Shown here one piece after another: positions 55,180 through 64,000 of a DNA stretch of 64,000 nt (positions are counted from its first letter, which is position 1; every line of letters begins with the position of its first letter). Where the stretch lies: contig CAJFCV020000003.1 in the NCBI GenBank assembly GCA_904066235.2, positions 11,718,001 to 11,782,000 of the forward strand. The letters run 5' to 3'. The position numbers were made by a program, and so were the translations under genes. The stretch comes from Bursaphelenchus xylophilus. Lineage: Eukaryota > Nematoda > Chromadorea > Rhabditida > Aphelenchoididae. The notes beneath the pieces are model-generated. The model searched no databases, was not told where the DNA came from, and worked only from the letters and a program-made list of their open reading frames with translations.

Positions 55180-55940
55180 TTCATTTGAAAAAAATTATTT
55201 TTTTTGCAATTTCCTTTTTTTGAAATTTTGATACTTTTTTCGGAAGAATCATTTAGCAGAGGATGTATAATTGTTTTTAAAGGCTATTTTAATTCTTTTT
55301 GGACTAAAAATTGCCAAAAAATTTGGAAATTCGACCAAAAATTATATTATCCATGAGGTCCATGGAAAAAAAAGATCCCTGACGTACGTAGAACGCCTCT
55401 CAAGCTTTAATAAATAACTCTTAGCTTGTGGCCACCTCCTATATTGTTGTTTTAGACCACTTGCCGGGCTCGTGATAAGGCCCGATCTATGGCCAAAGGG
55501 TGAGAGGAACCGAGTTGTTCGATTGCTTTTTTTTCGTCTCTATAATGTCTCTTTTTCTCGGTTTTCGCCGAGATTCTAATTACATTTGACGTGAGGCACA
55601 CGTGCTGAACCTCTTGGGGAGCTTGCCATGAGTTGTGTTAATGAAAATTGCTTTTATTTGACCCACATTTTTAGTGTTTTTTTGTTGTTTTTGTTCGAAA
55701 TTGATATTGAAATGCCTTTATTATGGTGTTTTAAGAAATTTGAAGCCTTATGAGGCTCTTTTTTTCAGAGATTTCCCTCAGTTTTGATCAAAGTTTTCAT
55801 CTTTTTTTTCCTTTTTTTGCTTCAAAAATCTCAAAATTTTATTTTGTTAAAATCTAATTGATGCCACATTATTTCTTCCTCATTCTTTGGCCTTTCCCAC
55901 CTTTTTTTCCAAATTCTTTTTTATTTCCAAAAAATTTCTC
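55180..55940. other. AT-rich interval without a supported gene
   Basis: No codon-biased frame or conserved motif is seen. A TATATTATCCATGA motif occurs at 55343-55356 (see findings). Confidence 0.4.
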
Positions 55941-55942
55941 AC

Positions 55943-56745
55943 GTGAAAGAAACGTGTAATTCGCTCCCATAGATTGCCCTATTCATTTTGAACTCTTGTT
56001 TATGGCATGTTTACAGAGCATTCTCTGAATTTATTCAAACCAAACGAGCTGAGGGAAATTTTTTGATAGGTTCTACAGTGGTGAAAACGATATAAAACCT
56101 CGAAAGGTAGCAAAAAAAAGCTGTATTTCCAAACTTTGCAACAAATAAACACTTGGAACGCTATTATATTACACGATTCCAAGGAAAACGTCCAAAAATT
56201 TCCGAAAAAAGAATTACAGTGGCGATTCTGATCCAGTGGCAAAAAATGTACCATTTTGCATCCGGGAAGTACTAAAAATGTGGCAAAATACCTCCCTTTC
56301 CAAGTGAAAAAAGTCGGTTTTGAAGGCTCCCTCGCAAAAAAGAGAGGGGGCATTTTTGAAATCGGAGTTTTTTCACTTGGAGAGGGAGGTATTTTGCCAC
56401 ATTTTGAATACTTCCCGGATGCAAAATGGTACATTTTTTGCCACTGGATTAGATCCGACACTGTAATGCTGCTGGATTTTTTTAGCGTTTTCTTTGGAAA
56501 TCGTGTAATATAATAGCGTTCCAAGTGTTTATTTGTTGCGAAGTTTGTAAATACAGCCTTTTTTCTGCTGCCTTTTGAGCTTTTATGTCTTTTTTTTCAC
56601 CACTGTAGAACCTATCAAAAAATTTCCCTCAGGTCGTTTAGTTCGAATACTTTCAGAGAATGCTCTGTAAACACGCCATAAACAAGAGTTCAAAATGAAT
56701 AGGGCAATCCATGCGAGAAAATTACACGTTTTTTTATCGTTTCAC
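55943..56745. repeat. ~0.8-kb palindrome with a MITE at its centre
   Basis: Outer arms about 55943-56216 and 56464-56745. They share AACGTGTAATT at the outside, CTATTCATTTTGAACTCTTG, CAGAGCATTCTCTGAA and CACTTGGAACGCTATTATAT with their complements on the other side. The arms converge on TA, where the family A element is inserted. The outer arms are unrelated to those at 49 kb. Confidence 0.8.
56217..56463. mobile_element. TA-flanked palindromic MITE, family A, copy 4
   Basis: 247 bp between TA at 56215-56216 and 56464-56465. The ends are CAGTGGCGATTCTGATCCAG and GGATTAGATCCGACACTG. The middle carries CTCGCAAAAAAGAGAGG as in the 49-kb copy. Confidence 0.85.
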
Positions 56746-56900
56746 ACCATTTTCTGAAAATTTTTGATGTCTAAATTATCATTTTCAGAAACCAGGTACG
56801 ATGTATTGACTCGGAATCTTGCCAAATATTACTCTACTAACCAGCCAACTTTGCCTCGGACATATCTGAACGACTTTTTTTTGTATTCAAATCCGCAGCT

Positions 56901-58623
56901 ATGGCCAATTTTTTGGCCGTCCCAGTCCCCACGATGGGTCGGCGAAGACATCGCGCCGTCTCGGAGAACGTTTTGGGAACCGAATTGTACAAAGAAAGAG
57001 AGGAGGAGAATGTGTTGCGAAGCTCGTGGGAGGTGGCCAAGACCCATTTTGGCCATGTGAAGGTGACTCCAGCTCCAAGCAGAGTGAAAATTGATGATGA
57101 CCGGTTAGTTTTGGGGGGTTTTGAGTGATTTGGAGGGGGTTTGAGTGATTTTGAAGGGTTTTTCTGTGAGTTTGGAGGTTTGGGAAGAGCTGTGAGATTT
57201 TTTGGATAACTTTTGAGGTTTTTTGAGCGTTATGGATAACTTTTGAAGTCTTTTCGAGGTTTTTAAAAATTTCTGGGGTTTGGTTTGTGGATCACTTTTG
57301 AGGTTTTTTGGATAACTTTTGAGGTCTTTTGAGATTTTTGAGATGACTTTTTTTCGTCTGTTTCTGTGTGATATTGTGTAAAAGTAATTTATTATGAATC
57401 ATTATGGAATGTACATGATTAATTTCTCCTTTCCCCTGCTTTTTTGCTTCGAAATTCTCTAAATTTTGACCTATTTCCGACTAAACCAGAGATCACTCTT
57501 TCCGCCCCTTTGCTCAAATGAATTTTTAAACTCGAAAAAATCTTTGCAAAAGCGGAAATTACCATATTTTTTAAAAATTTTATTGAAATATTTTTTTTTT
57601 GTAAAATACGAACTTTTTATTTTTTGGTGTAAATTTTTTTATTTTAGTGTGTAAACAGTGGTTTTTGAAGATTTTAGGGGTAAAATATGTTATTCAAAAG
57701 TTTTTGAATCTGTAAAAAAAAATTTTGGTTTTTAAATTTCACCCCATTATAACGCGATTTGAAAGTTTTGGGGCTAAAGTATACGATAACCCGATGGTCT
57801 CTCTTCGCTTTACCAAAGATCAGCCGGTTCCCATGTCGACGGAATTGGAGCGTTTTTTGAATCGGACGATTCGGGAAGCACGCCAAAAACAGAGATCACT
57901 TTGGGGGAAAAATAAAATTTTTGCAAGTTTTTTGGTGCGAAATTGGAAATAAAAATGTTTTTGGGGGTCAAAAATGTTTTTGATAGCGTAGTTTGCAAAA
58001 AAATTTGAAAAATTTTTGGAAAAAAAATATTTTTTTACTGTGAAAATGTTTTAAAATGTCCTAAAATAATGTAGATTGTCCGAAAAACGTTCGTAAAGAG
58101 TGTGTGGAATGTCCTGACACGGTCCAACGTCCACGTACTGTTCCCGTTTCAGTCCCCGAGAACGCGTGTTTTACGTGCTGGCCCGACCCTCCAAGTCCCT
58201 GCTCACTCGTCGCCCGATGCTCGAACTCCATGACAACTCGCCGCTCCGAGAGTGCGACGAGGAGGAGAGCGAGGAGAGGGCGCCGAAAAAGAAGCGGAAA
58301 AAGCGCAACCGAAAGAAGCGAAAGCACACGCCGGAAACGACCCACCCCACCTTATCCATGATGTCCAACATCAAGTCGGCTGCCAAAAACCCAACGAAAA
58401 AGGTGGATGAAGCGCCAAAGAAGGTGCAAGAAGACTCCAGAGAGCATCAGCAGCCTACAGTGAGGTCGGATTTGTCCTTGGAAACACTTTCTGGCTCTCA
58501 AAATGCATCCACATCAATGTCCGGCGATGGCCAACCGGAAAAAGACCGGTATAGCGTGAGGAAGGGCACAATCGAACATGATCTCGTCGCGTGGGTCACG
58601 GTGGACCAAATCGGACTGGTAAG
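56901..58623 (+). CDS. Multi-exon gene for a basic, probably nuclear protein; model incomplete
   Basis: Three coding blocks look real. Block 1 (about 56901-57103, after an acceptor-like ATTCAAATCCGCAG) contains ELYKEREEENVLRSSWEVAK and KVTPAPSRVKIDDD, with a donor at CGGTTAG. Block 2 (about 57776-57890) contains VYDNPMVSLRFTKDQPVPM and ELERFLNRTIREA; its borders are uncertain. Block 3 (58153-58623, acceptor CCCGTTTCAG, donor AAGGTAAG) encodes PRERVFYVLARPSKSLL, an acidic stretch, a strong basic cluster (KKKRKKRNRKKRK, a likely nuclear signal) and a Ser/Gln-rich tail ending in AWVTVDQIGLV. Blocks 1 and 3 fit each other in phase only if block 2 begins at an atypical acceptor. The 3' end is not found. 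I do not recognise the family. Confidence 0.45.
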
Positions 58624-59274
58624 GTAAGAAAAATTGGAAAAATTTGAATTTTTTGGACTTTTTTTTTGAAAAAAAAAGAATTAGAAAAGATTCGAGCGGA
58701 AATGAGGTTTCCCGAAGTTGTTGTATCGCCTTTTGTATGGTCGAGCCTCCTTGAGAATTCCGATTAGTCACCACGAACGTGGCTCTAAGGAAGTTACGAA
58801 TGTTGAGTGATGAATTGAACACCTCCCATGTGGAATATGTGTGGTTTTTTGTTGTTTGATGGATGTTGCCGCGACATTTTTGCCGTGATTTGGTTGTATT
58901 TGATGTTGATTTTAATTTGGAGTAACAAAAAATGGCAGAAAGTCGGAATAAAGAGGAAAAATTCAAAGAAATTTGAAAAAAGTTTAAAAAATTGCCTTTT
59001 TTAGGGGGTTTGGACGAAAATTGTGGATTTTGATACTTTTATCGATGGTTTTTAGTGGGATTTGGGTTTTAGAAGACTTATTAGACCTTGATTTGTTGTC
59101 TATGTTAAAATTTTTTTGTCATTTGCCTATTTTTGGGTTTAAATTTTCACTTGTTTGCCTTGAATTAGCTTTTTTTGCTGTTTTTGTGAGCTCCCGCTCA
59201 AATCACGTGTCGTGATCGTATCTATCGAACTCAAAAACATTCGTAAAACTTATTTTTCTCTTTCTCTTCCAAAA

Positions 59275-59463
59275 ATGGCACGAGACCCTCACTTTACAAC
59301 CCGCTCAAGAAAAGCCCGATTACGTAACAACGGTGACATTTTTTTTGGTCTTGCGAATTTCGCGAACACTCTTTTCCTAATCGCCGATGGAGATCTGCAT
59401 CTTGTTATTTGCGTTGTGAAACGGGACACACTGACGGAATATGAGTCGTTTAAAGGTGTTTGA
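59275..59463 (+). CDS. Short frame with a DZF-like segment, possible exon or fragment
   Basis: 62 residues with a good ATG context (CAAAAATGGC). The stretch GLANFANTLFLIADGDLHLV and the following ICVVKRDT faintly resembles the start of DZF domains (the G-L-x-A-K-G-L-L-L-x-G-D-x-x-L-x-L-V-L-L-C pattern of ILF3/ZFR proteins), but the catalytic-like remainder of the domain is not found downstream. It could be a genuine exon, a decayed fragment or chance. Confidence 0.25.
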   Translation: MARDPHFTTRSRKARLRNNGDIFFGLANFANTLFLIADGDLHLVICVVKRDTLTEYESFKGV

Positions 59464-59469
59464 CGGTCC

Positions 59470-60120
59470 TCAGTCTGATCATTAGTGTTCGGCGAGACAA
59501 CTCTCTCCCTTCCTCAACGTGTTTCCGAAAAAAGATTGAAAATTCGAAAGCGAAAGTAAGTGAAAAACAATTTTTTTTCCCGTTTTTTCGCAGGTTTATG
59601 ATCTCAAGCTTGTTGTAGTTTGCAAGTTTTACGATAGGTCTCCCTAGAAATACGTGCTTGTGAGCTGATCGACACCCCACTATCACTGTAGCCAGAAAAA
59701 CTTATCGGACTTTGAGAGGGCACCCTTGATTACTGCTTAATTCCCGTTTTGATGAGCTGTAAATACTTATCAGTTGTTATAAATACTGTGTCTAAGCCGC
59801 TGGAGTTGTGCTTGCGAAAGGTCGAGCAAACAGAAATTTGAGGGAAATAGTGTGGGCAATCTTGAGGCCGATGTGAATTTGGGCTGATTTTAATACACAG
59901 ATTAGTGAGGTGGGATGACCACACATTGTGGTATAAGAATTGGCGAAAAAATGGGTAAATCAATGTCTAAGAGGTAGAGAAGTATTTGATAAGCGCTAAA
60001 AATGGTTGTTGTTGACATCTTCGAGCATACTCTGTAAGTTTTAGATGATAAGTCTTCCTTTTTACGACATTTTGGGCTTGGGTGTGTCAATTTTGGTTCC
60101 AATGAATTTGAGGCCATTTC
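59470..60120. other. Gene-free interval
   Basis: No supported coding sequence. Frames on the minus strand (to about 60280) overlap the next palindrome and lack codon bias. Confidence 0.35.
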
Positions 60121-60505
60121 AAAGGTATAAAAGGGGTCCTCAAAGTCAACCAACCCAAAAACACCTTGGTTACGTGACTTGCTAACTTCGTTGGACGAAA
60201 ATTTCGGCAATGTGATCAAGTTGGCAACTATTTGTAACACAACCTGTGACGGAGACACAAAAAGACTAGTAATTGTCAATAGAGGAGCATTTGGAAATTG
60301 TGGATACTTTTTCCAATGTTAATATGCTCTCTCTTGACAATAAGTAGTCTTTTTGTGTCTCCATCACAGGTTGTGTTACAAATGGTTGGCCAATTTGGTC
60401 ACGTTGTTGAAATTTTCGTCCAGCGGAGTTGGCTAGTCACTGTAATCGAAGTGTTTATGGTTTGGTTGACTTTGAGGACCGCTTTTAAAGCCTTAAAGTG
60501 ACCTC
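60120..60505. repeat. ~385-bp palindrome
   Basis: Arms share GGAGACACAAAAAGACTA and CTACTT...TTTTTGTGTCTCC, AACACAACCTGTGA and its complement, and TCCTCAAAGTCAACC / GGTTGACTTTGAGGA at the outer edges. The centre is near 60.29 kb. A non-autonomous palindromic element is likely. Confidence 0.65.
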
Positions 60506-61372
60506 ACATTCTTTGAAACCAAAATATACATGCTTAATTTGATTCGGCTCCGCCCACTATTTATGTGGATAGGAGTCGGTATTGCACCCATTATTGATGT
60601 GGGATGGAGTCGGTATTTCACGTGGAATTCATAACAGAAGCGAAACTAAGGATTTTGAGGTGAAAAATTTCGCTCATTAGAGTAGAAAATAAGTCTTGTC
60701 GAAAATAAAAAACAGGCATTTCATATGCCAGTGTCTAAAGTTGCAGTCTCATATGGAAAAGTCTCCACTAAGGTCGCGGCTAAAAATACCACACCATTTC
60801 CACGTTTTGCGAAAGCACCGACGGCCGAACTGATAAGCAGTTCCCTGTGCTCCCGATCGCACGATTCTCAAGTGACCCAGAATTGGGAGGAAAGAACGTT
60901 TCAGAAACCTTTGAGTCGGCAGTTTGTTAGCAAAGATCGACGTGGTGGCCAGATTCGCCTCACAACTGATATAAAAGCCTCGATTATGAGGCGTGTGCTT
61001 GATTTTTCCATTGTTTTGAGTGTTTTAGGGAACATATAAGGTTGCTTTCATTTACAATTGGCATAAAGCAGTTGCCATAGCTGACTCAGTGACTTGTTAC
61101 AACCGCCGGCGGCGGAACCCGTTTTATCCGTCACTTCCGTGTACTTTTTCCTCGGAATTTCACTTATGCCCTCCAACGGATCTCTTTTTTGAGGTAGCAC
61201 CCAAAAAACCCTTCTCAAATATCTCGCAAATTAAAGCTAGACGAAATTCCGGCGATTCCACGCAACGATAAGACCGCTCATTGCTCTAATTTTTGATTTA
61301 TGACTGCGTTGCAAGTTGGTGGGCTTAGTTTTGAGAGGAGAGATGTAGGTTATTGGGGATGGTTTGGACTTA

Positions 61373-61626
61373 CAGTGTGGGACCTGATCCAGTGGCAAAA
61401 AACGTGCCGTTTTGCATCCGGGAAGTATCAAAAATGTGGCAAAATGCTTCCTTCTTCAAGTGAAAAAACTAAGACTTCAAAAGCGCGCCTTCTCTTTTTG
61501 TGAGGGAAAGGGCGCGCACTTCAAAACGAAGTTTTTCACTTGGAGAGGGAAGCATTTTGCCACATTTTTGATACTTCCCGGAAGCAAAATGGTAATTTTT
61601 TTGCCGCTGGATCAGGTCCCTCACTG
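61373..61626. mobile_element. TA-flanked palindromic MITE, family A, copy 5
   Basis: 254 bp between TA at 61371-61372 and 61627-61628. The ends are CAGTGTGGGACCTGATCC and GGATCAGGTCCCTCACTG. The middle resembles the 1.3-kb copy (AAAGCGCGCC / GGGCGCGC). Confidence 0.85.
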
Positions 61627-62479
61627 TAATTAACCCGGCATAACAGGCTCTGGAAAAATTTTTCGCGTAATCTAAAGGTAAAATCGGAACAAACACGCCG
61701 GTTTGACGGTAGAATTCGCCGAAACAAACAGTTTTGGAGGGATAAAATCTATTGAAACTTTTGTTAACTCCTTTGAAGGTCATTGTTACAAAAAAAAGAC
61801 AACGAACAGTGACGAAAAGGGCAGAAATTGCCTCGCCGTTCGCTCCGCATTCGGTTCCCAATCTTGACCTACAAAAAATTGTTCGACAATTCGCCGCACC
61901 CGGGGTCGTCGCGCACTCCGGTAGCCGGCGAAACGATGAGCGCCAAGGGTTTAAAGCGCCGCGACGTGAAAGGGCCGCGAGATGCGCGGATCTTCTCTTT
62001 CCTTCCTTTTTTCTTTTTTTGCCATTCCCCTTCGGTACGCTCCGCACCAGCCAGCCTGAAGTCGGAATGGAGACGGCGAAGATACGCGTCGCTCTCTTTC
62101 CGAATCGCCCCGCAAGCCGTTTTGGGGATTTCCGAACTTTTTTTCTCGCCCTAATCGCGATTAGTTATGGGATTTAATGTGTCGGTAATGGCTTTGTGGC
62201 TTACAATATGAGTTGTTTTTCTTCGGCAAAACGTTGCAGACTCTTGAGTTGTCTGCTAGACGGGCTTCTCGAAAGTAGGTCAGAATTCGCGCGAGTCGAA
62301 CTACACGTCGGAATTTGTGCCCTTTCCGGACGCGACTTAAAGCGGAGAAGTTGTTTTTTTGAAGAGTTTCTTTTGAAAGTTTCGTGATTTGAGCTTCGAA
62401 TTTTGAATTGTGAAGAGTTTTGATGAAGAAAAGGCTGAATTCCCGAGATTTTGAGTTGATTTTGAGGAATTTGATCCTA

Positions 62480-62692
62480 CAGCGAGGGACCTGATCCAGT
62501 GGCAAAAAACGTAGCATTTTTTATCCGGGAAGCATCAAAAATGTGGCAAAATGCTTCCGTCTCCAAGTGAAAAAAACTTTGTTTTGAAGGGCGCGAGTTT
62601 TTTCACTTGAAGAGGGAAGCATTTTATCACATTTTTGATACTTCCTGGATGCAAAATGGTACGTTTTTTGCCACTGGATCAGGTCCCCACTG
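62480..62692. mobile_element. TA-flanked palindromic MITE, family A, copy 6
   Basis: 213 bp between TA at 62478-62479 and 62693-62694. The ends are CAGCGAGGGACCTGATCC and GGATCAGGTCCCCACTG, with a shortened middle. Confidence 0.85.
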
Positions 62693-62699
62693 TACTGTG

Positions 62700-64000
62700 T
62701 CTTCCCAAGTTTGATCTCATTCCTTTTGCGTCTTTGTCCACCTAAACGTCGGGTCTAATTGCCTCCAAAATGCCGTCTGAAGTAGCTCAACGCATGTGTT
62801 GTTTGTTTTCCTCCCCCCATTCCCGCATAATTGACAATATTTTTTACGCCAATTAATACCAATTCCGAGGGTTCGATTCCGCCCGCTTCCCGGCGGTGGT
62901 GGAGCGTAGAAGTTGAAATCGAGAGGCGAAACCAGATGCGAGAAGTTTTATAATTTGTCGACGACCAATTTTCGCGTTGAAGCGTCGTTTGTGGGGGGAG
63001 AAAGGCGCGCGATTTCCGGAGGATTCCGCGCCTTCGGGCTGCGCAACGTGACATTCGCAGTTGATTGCAGAATTTCGGATGGCTCGAATTTTTTCCCGCG
63101 GAATATAGCGGCTTCTCGTTCGGGGACTTGGAGCAATTTTTGCGCTTTTTCGGCGATTTTAAGCGTCCACGGAAAATTTTTTGGCCATTTGGACGCGAGA
63201 TCCGACTGTTTTTGATTTTCAAAGCGATTTTTGGAATCATTTTCCGAAAATTTGTGGTGAAAATGATGCGACGATCTTCGCGGGAAAGGCGTGGGCCGAA
63301 CAGAAAAAATAGAAAATCTCGTTTTTTGAAAGATTTCCAATCAAAATCCGGTGGAAATATGTGCCCATCGTACTTTGATCGCCTCCGAATTTCTCAATAA
63401 TTGTTTCTGCGGTTTCATTTCTCCCGGATGGACTTTGCGGTTTGTAATTTTTACATCGGGTCATTTCGAGTGCAAGCCTTCAATTTGTTGTTTATCCAAA
63501 GTTTGTTTAGCACTTTTGCGTTAAGGAAGTAGAAACAAAAATTTTGATCAAAGAAACGGCAAAAAAATTGATCAAAATTTTGATTCTATAGCGAATATAG
63601 GTGTAGAAAACCCGGGAAGATTGCATTTTGCACGTCTTAGAATAGGATACCATTGGGAAGTTGCAAAAATTCCAGCCAAGAACGCGCCATTTTTAATCAC
63701 AAATCAAATTTCCCGACTTCCAAAGTCATTAATTATGTGAAGTAGATTTCTTCCAAAAATTTCGACGACCTTGGATCGTTGGTGGGAAAGAGAAACGACC
63801 CCAAGGCATCAAATTTTTATTTTTTTTGTTGGTTTTAAACCGTCCGCTTCCGGTCCAGTCGGCCGGCGATCCAAATTGGGGACGCTGATCTGGAAGGAAT
63901 CCAAATTTTGCGCTGGGAATTGGGAAAATGAGCTAAAAGCTGTCGAACAATGGCTTTTTGGGGGTTTGAGGAGATTTTTAGAATCGTTGGGCCATGGTTT
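62700..64000. other. No supported gene to the window edge
   Basis: A GC-richer patch at about 62.88-63.30 kb yields overlapping frames on both strands, none with a recognisable domain or matched splice sites. It may be an unresolved exon or promoter region. Confidence 0.35.

Noticed and set aside
61469..62177. 192- and 141-residue overlapping frames on opposite strands
   Set aside because: They run partly through the family A MITE and a GC-rich patch; composition, not coding selection, explains the openness.

Overview
The window looks like nuclear DNA of a rhabditid nematode, plausibly Caenorhabditis or a close relative. It has compact genes with short introns, acceptors of the TTTTCAG type, and acceptor-like AG sites just before start codons, as expected for spliced-leader addition. 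It also carries many small palindromic DNA transposons, one family of which (ends TATCAGTCTGTCGGG) resembles repeats I associate with Caenorhabditis. The species assignment is an inference from memory, not a search result.

Layout. (1) 1-21.4 kb is repeat-dominated, with no protein gene I can support. It holds a 2.7-kb palindrome built from ~298-bp units (2.66-5.40 kb), a ~0.9-kb palindrome (7.65-8.54 kb), two solo LTRs in opposite orientation with 4-bp target duplications (9.50-9.85 and 11.80-12.11 kb), arrays of the odd palindrome TTGCAC-A/T-GTGCAA (9.9-10.3, 11.1-11.7 and 16.8-17.8 kb), about a dozen TATCAGTCTGTCGGG MITEs, and a pair of tRNA-like genes in an inverted repeat (19.5-20.3 kb). 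(2) 21.4-43.4 kb is the most unusual part: sixteen copies of an intronless gene for a 235-residue secreted precursor, arranged as eight head-to-head pairs. Each pair shares a ~385-bp bidirectional promoter with mirrored TATA boxes and one perfect TGACGTCA site. Each protein has a signal peptide and four ~48-residue amphipathic modules separated by furin-type R-x-K-R sites. Thirteen copies are full length, one lacks exactly one module, one is frameshifted and one is split by a hAT-type insertion with an 8-bp target duplication. (3) 43.4-45.3 kb is gene-poor and holds one palindrome. (4) 45.5-54.5 kb is a compact conserved-gene block: a lipocalin-related secreted protein (+), a Tousled-like kinase (-), a SIKE1/FGFR1OP2-family STRIPAK coiled-coil protein (+), an SMIM4/UQCC5-like mitochondrial protein (-) and another small single-pass membrane protein (-). 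(5) 54.7-64 kb holds an unresolved multi-exon gene for a basic, probably nuclear protein (56.9-58.6 kb) and more palindromic elements.

Across the right half, one TA-flanked MITE family occurs six times in the window. Two of the copies sit at the exact centre of much larger, unrelated palindromes.

How the parts fit: the array looks like dosage amplification of a highly expressed secreted multi-peptide precursor under a shared, possibly CREB/ATF-responsive promoter. The amplification unit is the divergent pair, not the single gene. I do not recognise the precursor family and assign it no function.
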